Assembly (NCBI RefSeq): GCF_004359215.1
Contig: NC_090611.1
Span: 2,888,451-2,952,450 of the forward strand
Direction of reading: 5' to 3'
Length of the DNA: 64,000 bases
Source: Bremia lactucae
Lineage: Eukaryota; Oomycota; Peronosporomycetes; Peronosporales; Peronosporaceae
Below the pieces are notes generated by a model. The model had not been told where the DNA came from. It saw only the letters and a program-made list of their open reading frames with translations, and made no database searches. Both the position numbers and the translations under genes were made by a program. Positions 10,995-22,089 of this stretch are shown piece after piece (positions within the stretch are counted from its first letter, which is position 1; each line of letters starts with the position of its first letter).

Positions 10995-11985
10995 NNNNNN
11001 NNNNNNNNNNNNNNNNNNNNNNNNNNNNNNNNNNNNNNNNNNNNNNNNNNNNNNNNNNNNNNNNNNNNNNNNNNNNNNNNNNNNNNNNNNNNNNNNNNNN
11101 NNNNNNNNNNNNNNNNNNNNNNNNNNNNNNNNNNNNNNNNNNNNNNNNNNNNNNNNNNNNNNNNNNNNNNNNNNNNNNNNNNNNNNNNNNNNNNNNNNNN
11201 NNNNNNNNNNNNNNNNNNNNNNNNNNNNNNNNNNNNNNNNNNNNNNNNNNNNNNNNNNNNNNNNNNNNNNNNNNNNNNNNNNNNNNNNNNNNNNNNNNNN
11301 NNNNNNNNNNNNNNNNNNNNNNNNNNNNNNNNNNNNNNNNNNNNNNNNNNNNNNNNNNNNNNNNNNNNNNNNNNNNNNNNNNNNNNNNNNNNNNNNNNNN
11401 NNNNNNNNNNNNNNNNNNNNNNNNNNNNNNNNNNNNNNNNNNNNNNNNNNNNNNNNNNNNNNNNNNNNNNNNNNNNNNNNNNNNNNNNNNNNNNNNNNNN
11501 NNNNNNNNNNNNNNNNNNNNNNNNNNNNNNNNNNNNNNNNNNNNNNNNNNNNNNNNNNNNNNNNNNNNNNNNNNNNNNNNNNNNNNNNNNNNNNNNNNNN
11601 NNNNNNNNNNNNNNNNNNNNNNNNNNNNNNNNNNNNNNNNNNNNNNNNNNNNNNNNNNNNNNNNNNNNNNNNNNNNNNNNNNNNNNNNNNNNNNNNNNNN
11701 NNNNNNNNNNNNNNNNNNNNNNNNNNNNNNNNNNNNNNNNNNNNNNNNNNNNNNNNNNNNNNNNNNNNNNNNNNNNNNNNNNNNNNNNNNNNNNNNNNNN
11801 NNNNNNNNNNNNNNNNNNNNNNNNNNNNNNNNNNNNNNNNNNNNNNNNNNNNNNNNNNNNNNNNNNNNNNNNNNNNNNNNNNNNNNNNNNNNNNNNNNNN
11901 NNNNNNNNNNNNNNNNNNNNNNNNNNNNNNNNNNNNNNNNNNNNNNNNNNNNNNNNNNNNNNNNNNNNNNNNNNNNNNNNNNNNN
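10995..11985. other. Assembly gap (991 N)
   Basis: Unknown sequence inside Gy-A copy 2. By comparison with the other copies it should hold the rest of gag, protease, reverse transcriptase, RNase H and integrase. Any open frame drawn across it is not real evidence. Confidence 0.98.
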
Positions 11986-12222
11986 ATCCAGAACCACCGT
12001 GATGTGAAGGGGCAGCGAACGAGTTATCTTGTTCGCTGGCGAGGTTATCCACCTTCGCATGACAGCTGGGAACCTCGTTCCCAGCTGATTGTTGACGTTG
12101 AGGGCCTCGTCCGTCAGTATGACGAGACCCACCCGATGGTTCAGAAGGCCCATCGGAAAACACGCGCCCTTGGCGCTTGTAAATCGATTGCAAAACGTCA
12201 ATCGCGTCACGCATCTCAATAG
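11986..12222 (+). pseudogene. Gy-A copy 2: chromodomain at the end of pol
   Basis: C-terminal part of the polyprotein: IQNHRDVKGQRTSYLVRWRG then YPPSHDSWEPRSQL, the chromodomain core typical of chromoviruses (a module that directs integration to marked chromatin). It ends in a basic tail and a stop at 12222. The same segment is at 63164-63409 and, degraded, at 62240-62000 (minus). Its 5' side is in the gap. Confidence 0.9.
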
Positions 12223-13241
12223 AAATGCGAGCCCTTCCCCAGGGCGAAAAAAGGGAATAGACATCCCCTTTTACCCTCTTCGAGTTGTCTACACAACACG
12301 GACAGGGATCACCCCACGTGAGGCATGGAAGCCCAGCCTCACGTGACAACCGATGCAATTTATACTTTGCACCGGTTGGAGTTCTTTTCTCAAATTTAAC
12401 GCGATTCGCGTTAAGTTTTTGAAGCCAGGCTTCGCGTCCAATGTCTTTGACATTGCGAATGAACGCGCTCCAGGCTTGCATAAGCGAGACTTTATCTCGC
12501 TCATTATTGCCACTAAACCATCGATGCTTAAGAAAAGCATCGAGATAGAAATCTTCCTCAGCGCGAAAGTTCTTATCGCTGGGATCAAGGCCATGTAGCT
12601 TTGTCGCAATAAATGAAAGATATTTATTGTGAGGAGTAGTTTTTTTCAGACAAGCTATTGATAAGCCTTTCTGGCAAAAGCCACGGCTTCTTTTCAGGGG
12701 CGAGATGAGACATTTTACTGTAATCACTCCCCTGAGTTGTACCCACTGAAGCAGGGAAACCACAAGAACTTTTCTTACGATGGCTTACGCCATCGTCGTC
12801 ACCTTGCACAGAAACACGTGCAGGTGACCGTATGGGAGATCGTACGAGCGATGAGGGATCATCCTCATCGTCGGATTCAAAGAGACTATTTACTCGTCTA
12901 TCAGAATGAGCCCTCTCATTCAAAGGCTCATAGTCAGCCGCCTGACGTCTATCAGGCGACTGTTCTATTCGGCCCCAGTCGGCCATTTCGACCGACTCGC
13001 ATTCGTAGTCGACCTCCAAAGAGGGGTCGTATTCACGTGGTGAATCGCCACGCGCACCCGCAACATCTAGTGGTGCGCGAGTTGAAGATACTACGGGAGA
13101 CGTTCCGTCTGCCGCAAGAGATAACAGTGCGTCACCTGCGGCTACACGACCCACAGCCGAAGGCGCAGCACTATCAACACCCCGCATGAGTTTGTTTTTC
13201 ATGCGATGGAATTTAAAATGATGGTTCTGACCAATCAACAT
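11986..13241 (-). pseudogene. Gy-A antisense ORF (aORF-A), opposite to pol end
   Basis: Open reading on the minus strand while the element reads plus. It starts MLIGQNHHFKFHRMKNKLM at 13241, close to the polypurine tract; residues ~20-170 are Ser/Asp/Arg-rich and acidic (FESDDEDDPSSLV). The frame shifts once near 12640. It then continues through a conserved part with FYLDAFLKHRWFSGNNERDK, WSAFIRNVKDIGREAWLQKL and a cysteine cluster GDPCPCCVDN. Past 12222 it stays open antisense to the chromodomain (EMRDAIDVLQSIYKRQGRVF). No signal peptide or membrane segment is visible, so it is not an envelope gene. Homologues lie at 16201 and 61139 (Gy-C) and 62701-64000 (Gy-A copy 4). Function unknown. Confidence 0.65.
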
Positions 13242-13322
13242 TGTTTTTTTTAAATTAAGTGGTCACATAGTACCACTCCATCTAATGACAGTCAGAGTGA
13301 TTGTCGTTTAAGGGAGGGGTGA

Positions 13323-13774
13323 TGTAACGGGGTGTATCGTTACATGAAATTAACACTTAAAGGTTGTTAATTAATATATTTTCTAAAAGGTAAATAATAT
13401 CTGGAGGATATTACTTTATTTAGTAATGTTCAGAAATCTTATCCATAAATAATTATAGGTTATTATATCTATTCATCCCGCAGACTAATCAACTGTAGAT
13501 GTAAACAAAAGAGAGAGACATATAAGATTAGATTAGATTTCAATTCCATGTTTAGTATTAGTTTATAATTAAGTTAGAGTTAACAGATAGAAAGAATAGA
13601 TACTTAATCATTTAATACAGTTTTCATTTTACCCTCTTTTAGCTAGTTACCTTAAAGAGAAGTCTTCCTCTGCACGTACTAGTGTACGTGAAATAACGTA
13701 AGGCACCACTCGCAACTGAAGCAGTGCGAAGTGGACTTGTACTGAAGCAGTACAAGTCCTAGTGCCCCGTTACA
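13323..13774 (+). repeat. Gy-A 3' LTR
   Basis: TGTAACGGGGTGTATCGTTA ... GTGCCCCGTTACA, preceded by the polypurine tract AAGGGAGGGG at 13310-13319. Best preserved Gy-A LTR in the window (452 bp). Confidence 0.9.
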
Positions 13775-15527
13775 GGAAGGGCAAGGTGGGGGTTGACGCG
13801 CATGCACCAAACATGGCTATGCATTGCGCGTAATGCGTACGCGCAGGGTTGGAAATGGAAGAATGAAGACGTGAAGCGTCAAGACCTCGAACATTTGCAA
13901 TTTGAAGCTTTGGTATAAAAAGATAGTCGTTCCCGCACGCGCGCGTCCTCCAGCCGTAGAGTAGGTTGTACATTCTGCGATTTGATTGTAAATTTGGAAT
14001 CTTAGACCTGAGTGGCAGGTTACCGGTGTTTGTCCGGATCATAACCACAAGGTCTTTGTAAACTTTGAGAAAGGAAGCTTACTCGGAAGACGATGCGTCT
14101 ACTGAAGCGTTAGGACAAGTAGGCGTTCAATCTAGTCGCGTTCTGACCTCTCTAAGACAGAAACACACCGAGCTGCATGCGACAGTTCAAGATATTTAAA
14201 ATTTGCGACTCTTGCGCAGGGCCGAGATGCTGGCGGGCCGTTCACCGCTCCAAGATCCAATCGACAGCCCTGAAAGGTCGAACGGAAGCATATAGCTATC
14301 CCATCTGTTCATTGTGTCCCCGTCAGCGCACAGTATTGTACCAAGTTTAGCAAAGGGAGTGTCAGGTTGCTGAAAAACAAATTGTCACAGTCTACCTTAT
14401 TGAATGTTGTTGGAATAATCTCAACGATCGCCACATTCACCCTGTGTTATTATTGTATAAAAAGGAAACAACGGCGGACTATTGCCAGGCACTGGACAAG
14501 CTACAAAACTTATTTACCGACTAGAGCATCGACCACCAGCTCACCCTTGTGACGGATCCGGAACCCACACTTACGACCGCATTGTCGGCAACATTTCCGT
14601 CAGCAAGCGCTATGGTTTACCTTTGATATATCAGTGAGAATACTTTCGCAACGGACAGCATTTCAATCGCAGGAGGATTTTGACCATTTGTTCAAGACTG
14701 GTACAGTTAGTGACTGCTGCTATTGAAGCAGCATATCAAGCAAGCTTCAAAAAATGCATGGTAATTTGTCAAGTCAAACCTTGCATTATCTGGCAAGTGC
14801 ACGTCTAATCTACAAGGTAACGACTTGAATCATTAATTCACAATCATCGAACCTGATCTAACAAACAACTGATTGTCCTTTACCATACACTAGCAAAAAT
14901 TTATCGCTGCTTGGATGCACGGTTATCCCATTTTATAGACACACGTCAACATCGCGCAGGAAGTGCCGATGCGGCTTTGAATGAATGGATTGTTGTGTCT
15001 GCATATTGGAAAATTCGCACTGCTAGCGCAAGGTTTTGCTAGTGCAAACTCTACCCGCCATGTGTTTGATTGGATTACTATCTCTTCTCAGGCGATTTCC
15101 TGACAATGGATACTGCCATCAGGCTGGCATGTGATAGGCAGCTTGCCAGCCATGACTGCAGCTGTTGTAGGTAAGGTCTCGGTGGCATTTCTGCTGGAAG
15201 GGGCACAAACAAAATATCTACCAAGGGCTGCGGGCAGAGACCAGCAAGGCCTATGGAGGACAACTCGTGTGTGCATGGATTTTATTCTTGTGGCAAAGAG
15301 CCGTTGGGTATGAAAATTTGGATGGATGTCATAATGAGATTGATTGAGCCAAGCTTGGAACAGTTGATTATTCAACCACTAGGGATGGCAGATTTCCATC
15401 AGCAGTGGTGGCTGGATTAACCAGCGCGCATAAATACGGGCAGTACATTCGATACGGTACCTATGTCCACAGTGATACAAGCGATAGCGGGTTCGTATAC
15501 AGCTGAATCTTCTTTCACAAGAAACGT
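13775..15527 (+). pseudogene. Decayed MULE-type transposase
   Basis: Plus-strand fragments in changing frames spell a Mutator-like transposase. In order: SSRVLTSLRQKHTELHATVQ (about 14130), STLLNVVGIISTIATFTLCY (14385, the core after the first catalytic Asp), ALDKLQNLFTD (14490), TLVTDPEPTLTTALSATFPS (14545, the second Asp region), and FLLEGAQTKYLPRAAGRDQQ (15190). Many stops and frameshifts; clearly dead. It is flanked by a Gy-A LTR on the left and a Gy-C LTR on the right, so its own ends cannot be placed. Family assignment rests on motif resemblance only. Confidence 0.65.
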
Positions 15528-16040
15528 GTAACAGGGCACTTTTTGCTAGTACTGATAACAGCACTAGTTAACTTACACTATGTACAGTGAAAGTGGGGCG
15601 CCTCGACTACTTCACGAACACGACGTGCAGATGAAGGTTCCAAGTAGATAATAGGTCTTAGCTGCTAAAGGTGACACTTTCGGCTTTAAATTTGGGAAAA
15701 GCAGAACTTTATTTATATATTAAGTTCCTACATAACGATCTTCTATCTACTACTGCCTTCATAATATTGATAACAAACTATGTATGGCGCTTACTTGCGC
15801 ACCGCACAATCGTGTCTTATGACGATTGGCGGGGTTAATTCAAATTTAAATCATTTAAACAAAATAATTGATGTATTATTGCGCCAATCTTACCAAATTT
15901 GGTAATATTGGGACTATTAAGTCAAATAAATTACTAATAAAGATAATAATTTGTGCTTCTAACTATATATCATCTCATTGGATATAATATTAATTATTCC
16001 TCTTATAGGAAAAATATGCATGTTAAAAGACACCTCGTCA
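15528..16040 (-). repeat. Gy-C 3' LTR
   Basis: The plus strand starts TGTAACAGGGCAC and ends near GACACCTCGTCA. It has the family blocks CGATCTTCTATCTACTACTG and ATGTATGGCGC shared with 22120-22660. The first ~40 bases contain a self-complementary CTAGTACT...ACTAG element. Confidence 0.75.
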
Positions 16041-16200
16041 CTAACCCCCCTTAAGCAACATTCACAATAGTGACTGATGTGGCGTGACAGATAAATAATA
16101 TTATGTCTTTCCCTGTAAATTTTGCATTATTGGTTTCTTATTTAAAACTTTACTTTTATTGCAATATTGATTTTTATTTTGAATCCATTATTTTGTGCAT

Positions 16201-16764
16201 GGTGTCTAAACCGGTGTGCGTCGCCCCTGAGGCCGCAAAGCTGGCAGCTGCACGGATCAGTGCAGCTGTTACTTATGCAAATATTTTAGAAGACGCTCAT
16301 GCGTCTGCTGCGAAGAAGATGTCACCTGCTTCTCCCATTGCAGGTGGCAGTGACAAGTCACCTGCTTCTCCCATTGCAGGTGGCAGTAACAAGTCACCTG
16401 CTACTCCCATTGTAGGTGACTGGGCCTAGTCGGCGTCATCGCCCGACTCTGTGAAAACAGTTAAGGCCTCCGAATCAACAGGAGCCACGTCCGTGAGACC
16501 TTCGGGTATTCACGTGAAAACGAAAGAGTGATGACGGAAATGTTTGACGCTTCGTCAGACCCTTTTGGTGCGGAGTCGTCTTGTGATGACTCCATGGATG
16601 ACGGCCACTCTGGTGATGCCAGTACGCAACACCAAGAACGAAGCGGTCGTAAAGGTCACTTCGTTATGAATGCTTCTGGCGGTTGCTTTAGAATCGGACA
16701 AAAAGTACGGTTCTACCATAAGCAAAAGCTCGCTCCAACCGGCAAGAACTCCTCCAACTCGTAA
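16201..16764 (+). pseudogene. Gy-C antisense ORF (aORF-C), copy 1
   Basis: Plus-strand frame opposite to the element. It starts MVSKPVCVAPEAAKLAAARI, an Ala-rich helix-like segment, then three copies of a 12-residue unit (SPASPIAGGSDK). After a stop at 16429 it resumes with MTEMFDASSDPFGAESSCDD at 16528, an acidic stretch that matches DEMFDSSDLLG at 61168. It ends in recombined integrase sequence after about 16690. It corresponds to the N-terminal, acidic half of aORF-A; the cysteine-cluster half is missing. Function unknown. Confidence 0.55.
16318..16428 (+). repeat. 36-bp tandem repeat, three units
   Basis: Unit AAGTCACCTGCTTCTCCCAT plus 16 more bases, repeated three times in frame inside aORF-C with few changes. 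It encodes SPASPIAGGS(D/N)K. Confidence 0.8.
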
Positions 16765-16770
16765 AAGAGT

Positions 16771-17019
16771 GGACGTATCCAGCCTTTGGCTGTGATCGAC
16801 ATCGAGACTGCAGCAAGCTGGACCATCTTGCTGAAACGATCAACAAACACAGAAATACCAATTTTCTTGTTGTCGAAATTGTATCGATCCTTAATGGATC
16901 GATACACAGCACGCGATAAGTTACTGTATTCTAAAGCCATTGCTGGCGACACGCAACGTCACCCATAATGATTTGCGTTTTCGCATCATGTATGAGTGCA
17001 ACGATGCTCCAATAAGTGG
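16771..17019. pseudogene. Inverted-joined integrase fragments
   Basis: The minus strand at about 16860-16790 reads IGISVFVDRFSKMVQLAAV, an integrase core segment. The plus strand directly beside it (16880-16968) reads LYRSLMDRYTARDKLLYSKA, the segment that normally lies before the integrase zinc-binding domain. The two halves are joined head to head, which shows an inversion breakpoint near 16870. Confidence 0.65.
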
Positions 17020-17840
17020 TTATCGTGGACGTGAAGCCTCGGACGCGGCCCTCCGCTGTCCGAGCACAAATGCCTCAAACTGCTCCAACTGAGCAACATG
17101 TTGCTCAGGAGGACTACCCAGAAGCATGGCCAGAGCTTGTTCACCAAGTCCCTGCGCCATTAGCCCTGCCACCTCCCGATGATGTTCGGAGAGGTGGGGA
17201 AAATGAGCCCAATCAATATTGAGGCTCATCCTCACGTACACACGCAGAGATGCGGGTCGTGGGAAGGATTTCAAGTGCTACCAAGTGTAGGCGGGCACGT
17301 CGTAATGCGGCCACGCTCTACTTAGGCACACACCCTAGCACAGCGAGGAAGCGGTCAAACCTGCTTCTCTTGCGTGCCGTGAGGCAGTTGTGGTGGGCGC
17401 GTTAGCGACTTCACCCAACAAACTAAGAGCTCTGGTTAAGTGTCGTCATGGGAGCGGTAATCCGTCTCCTCGTGCGCACTTACCAAGTAGAAAGTAGTTT
17501 TCAGACTGATCTATATTTAACAGAATTAAATACAAATACCTATTTTTACCAATTAAAATGTTATCTCTATAGATATCATTTAATATGTATTGCGAGCGTA
17601 TCTTTATAGATACCTCGCGTAACTGATGACGCTAGCCGTCATCATGGATGACGCTGGAAGTCATCCCTCCTAATGTGAATGCACCCATGTGCATCACATC
17701 CACAAGGGTTGGTCACAAATGTGCACCACACCCGAGTGCTCTGTCTAATTGCTATCATTTAGTAATTGACCATCCCCTTAAGTTCACCAAGTGTACTAAA
17801 CGGGGACTGTGTAACATAGGGGCAACTTTAGCCCGTTTTG
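17020..17840 (-). mobile_element. Gy-B 5' end: LTR, primer-binding site, gag start
   Basis: Minus strand: LTR 17840-17286 (ends GACGTGCCCGCCTACA), primer-binding site TGGTAGCAC at 17283-17275, then gag MSLNIDWAHFPHLSEHHREV and GSPPEQHVAQLEQFEAFVLG down to 17020, where it is cut. This is the clearest view of the Gy-B LTR/PBS/gag junction and fixes the orientation of the family. Confidence 0.85.
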
Positions 17841-17849
17841 TTTTATTAA

Positions 17850-18330
17850 AAATATATAACATAATAGATTTTATCTATATACAATATAAAATGATGTGGA
17901 CCATCAGAAACAGCTCTAACTAAAATGGAAGAGCAATAATACTTTCATTTAATGTTAACAATCTAGTCAAGTGTTTATGGTAAACATACTCAATTAGGTA
18001 GTGACGATTGTGGGCAGTAATAAAGTATTGCCCAAGTATATCAACCCGTTTCGTGTACTGCACCGCCAAATCAATGCGTACACCATCGAGCTGCCTCGTA
18101 GGATGCGTACGCATCCTACGTCAATGTCGGGCATCTCCACCCGTACCATCCGTACGACCTATCTTACGATAAGTCGCGACTTCTACTGGCCACGCCAGTA
18201 TGATTTCGTCCGCATTACACACGTGCTTGCAAAATTTGTCAACGGTGAAGTCCAGTGCTTAATCCCGTGCTTGTGTTACAATCTCTGCCCGTCCCGGCAG
18301 AGTGTTTGCAGTCTGTATCTATAGACTTCG
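17850..18330 (+). pseudogene. Gypsy pol fragments in plus orientation
   Basis: Reads SNKVLPKYINPFRVLHRQIN then LPRRMRTHPT (end of integrase), followed out of normal order by SRDFYWPRQYDFV (start of integrase) and near 18310 SVSIDF. The pieces are out of normal order, and this block lies opposite to the surrounding Gy-C pol. The codons for RRMRTHPT form a perfect 24-bp palindrome near 18098-18121. Confidence 0.65.
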
Positions 18331-18339
18331 TCTTCGGTT

Positions 18340-20600
18340 TTTTCGAAAAACAAACCTTTCAAGAATTGTTGTGATGGATTCTTAAGGTAATCCAGCAATC
18401 CTTTAAGAGCCTTTTCTTCTTCATATGCGTTTCTAACGTCGTCGAGTAATGTTGACGACATAACACAACAGTGGCCTTATGCACACTGCTAATTTGAGCA
18501 GCCGGCTCAAAATCGGGCAGGCGTGATAGGGCATCAGCGACGACATTAGTCGTCCTGGTTTATATCTCACGGAGAAGTTATACTCTGCAAAGAAAGACAA
18601 CCATCTCGCCATTCTTTGCGAGAAGTGTGGTCTGTTCACGGCCGTGGGTAAAGACGCATGGTCCGTAAATAAACGGTCTATCTCCCAAGAGAGATAGACT
18701 CTAAACTTAGCCAGCGCATATTTCATGGTAAGGAGATCCTTGTCATGCACTGGATAATTGCGTTCAGCTGGTTGAAGCTGAGACGATTGATAGTAGACTA
18801 CGAGCTCTGCGCCGTCGGTGTCATATTGCATTAATGCACAGCCGATTGCAAAATCGCTGGCGTCACAGACCACATGAATAGTATGTCTTAGTCTGCAATC
18901 GCCACGATTGGCGATTGCATCAAGCTTTGCTTGATATTCTCAAATAAACTCTGGCAATTAGCGTCTTAACATTTTTCTTCAACAACAAAGAAATATGTAC
19001 TGCCATCTCGGCATAATTGCGGGAGTACTTGTGTAAGTACGCCGCTAAGCCGATGAATTTCTGAAGTCCCTATATATCGACTGGCACAGGCCAGTCGGTG
19101 ACCGCCTTGATCTTTTCCGTATCAGGGCGTACAGAATGTTTACCCACGATGCACACAAGAAGTGGTACTTTTTCTTGCAGCGAATATACACTTCTTGAGA
19201 TTTGCATACAACTCGTGCTTACGCATAAGTGTAAGAGCCTTTCGGACGTGGGTACGATGTATTTCAACATCAAACTTTCCGTTCATGACTCTGCTATGAA
19301 CGAAGACTTCATCAAAATTGTTCGATGCACCAGATTGATTAAACATCTGTTAAATGTCACAGGGACATTACTAAGTCCATGTGGCATAACTAGCCGCTCC
19401 CATAGCATTTCGCTTGGGATGCTTTCTGCTGTGAACGGGATACCTGTTTGCGCATAAGGATCTGATCGAATCCATCCACCAGGTCCATTGACGAAAGATA
19501 GTACTCTTTGAAATGCCGTCAATGATTACGTCTTTTCGTGGTATCGGCGTTTGAGCTGATACCGTTGCAGCGCTCAATATTTTAAATGCATGCACAATTC
19601 GCCACCCTCCTGTTGCTTTACGCACATAGAAGGTCGGCGAGCTATGTGGGGGCTCGCTGCAAGCGATCGGCAAAGAAGTTGTCGATCGCTAATACTTGTT
19701 CACGAGGCAATGGCCACTGCTTCATGACACAGTATTTCGAAACTGGTATCAAGTCGATTTCGTTTCGAGTGCCTTTATCCTTAGGCAACTCGCACGGTAC
19801 CGATTCGAGGATACATTCCTTGAATTCGATTAAATCCTATTAAAAATGATCTGTCTTCAAAGACTCCTAGGATTGGGACGCAAAACACTCAACCCGAGTC
19901 TTCTCATCGAGGACACTTTTGTCCATCGATGAGTTGCTGAGAACACGTTCGTTCTCAGGGAATACTATTGCCCACCGAATCTCGGCCACGTAGTTGTTTT
20001 CTGGGACAAGTAGGCAGATCTGCTTAGCTTTGCCAATACGCAGATCACGCAAGAATCATCTCGTTTAAGCGTTGGCAATTAAGTTATCTCAGAAGTTAAC
20101 TACACTTGATCTGTTGTTTACTAAGTCATTTGAAGTCTTAGTTTCCTCGTCTGAACTTATTTCCAAAGGTACCTGGGAACCTTTGATCAAGATTTCTGGG
20201 GACCTATTCCCGCAGATTCTTGGAGTTTCATTCCTTTAAGGTTTATTTGGATAGTAACCTCCTCTTTCTAAGCCATGGTATTTCAAGGATGACATCAAAT
20301 TTGTCATCCAAATCTAGTACGATGAAATCATCGTCGTACTTTTTACCCCCTAACGTGCATCGGATAATAACTACACGTTTCTCTTCTGTTACAAATGCGC
20401 CTGTTGCTAGGCGCACTGTCCTTCTCGTTAAAGGGATATTGCGTTTAATAAATTTGAGTCTGCGATCTTCTAGCGATTGGCGTCGAATAAAATTGTTCGA
20501 CGCCCCACAGTCGACTAGGGACTTAAGTAGCAACTTATTCAACACTTTCATTCTCATAGTGATGAGGTTAACCTCATCCCCTGGGGCTGTTACACACAAT
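18340..20600 (-). pseudogene. Gy-C copy 1: protease, reverse transcriptase, RNase H
   Basis: Minus strand. Protease ALVDCGASNNFIRR-like segment (LVDCGASNNFIRRQSLEDRR) near 20500, reverse-transcriptase start SPTFYVRKATGGWRIVHAF (19640), fingers and palm in short frames to 19070, RNase H MVCDASDFAIGCALMQYDTD (18873) and NYPVHDKDLLTMKYALAKFR, then LLDDVRNAYEEEKALKGLLD (18450). The catalytic YxDD is lost in a frameshifted stretch near 19310. Broken in at least six places. Confidence 0.8.
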
Positions 20601-21519
20601 GTTTGTGTGGGTGAGCAACTTTCGTCAAAAGGCCTGCAAATTGTTTTGACGTTGCTGGATCAGTTCGGCGCTCTGCACCTACTGCCCCGATCGTTTTTGA
20701 CGATCCACCTCGCCGTTGCGATTTTGCGACAGCGTCGGATCCGCTCTCCGTTGTTCCTAGCAAAAGGTCCGTCTTTTCACTCAGTGTTTTTAGGCACTGG
20801 CCGTGGGGAACTAGACTCATAGGCGTAGTGGTCCGTCTTATGACAACGATTGCATTTTTGTATACAAGAGCAAGGTTTCTCGCTCTCTACATACGAGAGA
20901 TTCATGGGTTCTGGGCCTCCTTTTCTTGTCGTCTTGGTGGACAATAAGCTTTAGAGTGGAAAAGAGCCTGTTTAAGACTGAAGTCCTACTGTTCCGCTAT
21001 AGAGATCGCTTGGTCGAGCGACTCTAATTTTAGCCGGAACAGGTGAGCCTTAACAGGGCCGTCTGCAAGACCTTCGATAAACACAGTTATATGTGCTTGC
21101 TCATCAGTTGGATGACTCACGATACAACTCATAAGGTATCGTGTATGTTGGGCATAAGCGTGAATGTCACGCTTGCTTTGCTTTAGATTCAGGAGCTCGG
21201 CTCGAGCACTGAATTTGGCACGTGGCCGCTCAAATGTTTTTCTGAAGCGGGTCTTAAAGACCTCATACGACCCAAAGACTAATGGGTTGGGAAGTTTGAG
21301 CCCCGAGGCCAAGATTTGGCACGTCCGGCTAAGTTGAACATGTCAAATTTCACTTTCGTCGCATGATCATTGATGTGGCGAGCTTCTATGGCGTCGTCTC
21401 CTTCAACGAACCGTCTTAAAAGGAGTCGCCTTCGACTGCTTTAAACTAAGAGATTTTTTTCTTCAAGCATTCGGTTCGACGTAGAAGCGTCGGCCCATTA
21501 GCAGCAAGTACATGCTGCT

Positions 21520-21660
21520 NNNNNNNNNNNNNNNNNNNNNNNNNNNNNNNNNNNNNNNNNNNNNNNNNNNNNNNNNNNNNNNNNNNNNNNNNNNNNNNNN
21601 NNNNNNNNNNNNNNNNNNNNNNNNNNNNNNNNNNNNNNNNNNNNNNNNNNNNNNNNNNNN
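21520..21660. other. Assembly gap (141 N)
   Basis: Unknown sequence inside Gy-C gag, directly beside the perfect palindrome at 21662. Confidence 0.98.
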
Positions 21661-21661
21661 T

Positions 21662-21787
21662 TAGAAATGGGGATAGCTTTAGGTCTGTTGGCATTTGGTA
21701 GTATATTTATAGGTTATATTACTAAAGTAATATAACCTATAAATATACTACCAAATGCCAACAGACCTAAAGCTATCCCCATTTCTA
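21662..21787. repeat. Perfect palindrome of a mitochondrial nad5-like fragment
   Basis: Arms 21662-21722 and 21727-21787 are exact reverse complements (61 bp each) around a 4-base loop TAAA. Each arm, read out as EMGIALGLLAFGSIFIGY, resembles the hydrophobic GSIFIGY region of NADH dehydrogenase subunit 5, and its composition is AT-rich, unlike the gag around it. Either a nuclear insertion of mitochondrial DNA or an assembly or library artefact at the gap edge. Confidence 0.75.
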
Positions 21788-22089
21788 CAGTTCCATTGTT
21801 GAGCACCCTGTTCTCTTAACGTCTCCGCGTGTTAAGAGCCATGCTGATGAAGCAAGGCTACTTTTCTTGGGCCCCGTCGAGCTCGTATTGTATCAACTCG
21901 ATTATGGCCGCATATTGTTCATCTCTTCCTAATGTGTACAGAATGGCGCCAGCGGCTGACCCGCCTAAGACCGAACTCATTCGTATGATCGCTCTCCATT
22001 AAAGGTCACTCAGATGAGTAAGCGCTTCACGCGTGTCGTAATAGCCTTCTTGAGGGGCTTGAAAGCTCCCTCAGCTCCCTCAGCTCCCA

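Larger units (their letters stand above)
9640..13774 (+). mobile_element. Gy-A copy 2, Ty3/gypsy chromovirus with both LTRs
   Basis: Plus-strand element: 5' LTR 9640-10124, primer-binding site TGGTAGCAC at 10127, gag from 10252, a 991-base gap, chromodomain end of pol 11986-12222, antisense ORF 13241 downward, polypurine tract AAGGGAGGGG at 13310, 3' LTR 13323-13774. Flanking 5-mers are GGAGG (before) and GGAAG (after), a possible target-site duplication with one change. The gap hides nearly all of pol, so the true length is unknown. Confidence 0.9.
20601..21980 (-). pseudogene. Gy-C copy 1: gag
   Basis: Start MSSVLGGSAAGAILYTLGRD at 21980, related to the Gy-A gag start; a stop follows EKV-equivalent sequence near 21857. 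After the palindrome and gap it resumes at 21312: FKTRFRKTFERPRAKFSARA, HAYAQHTRYLMSCI and VFIEGLADGPVKAHLFRLKL. Capsid-type retrotransposon gag, interrupted by 21520-21787. Confidence 0.75.

Noticed and set aside
10849..12763. Long open frames running across the N gaps (also around 51821-53082)
   Set aside because: They are open only because N codons have no stops; the readable ends belong to different genes (gag, chromodomain, aORF) and were annotated separately.
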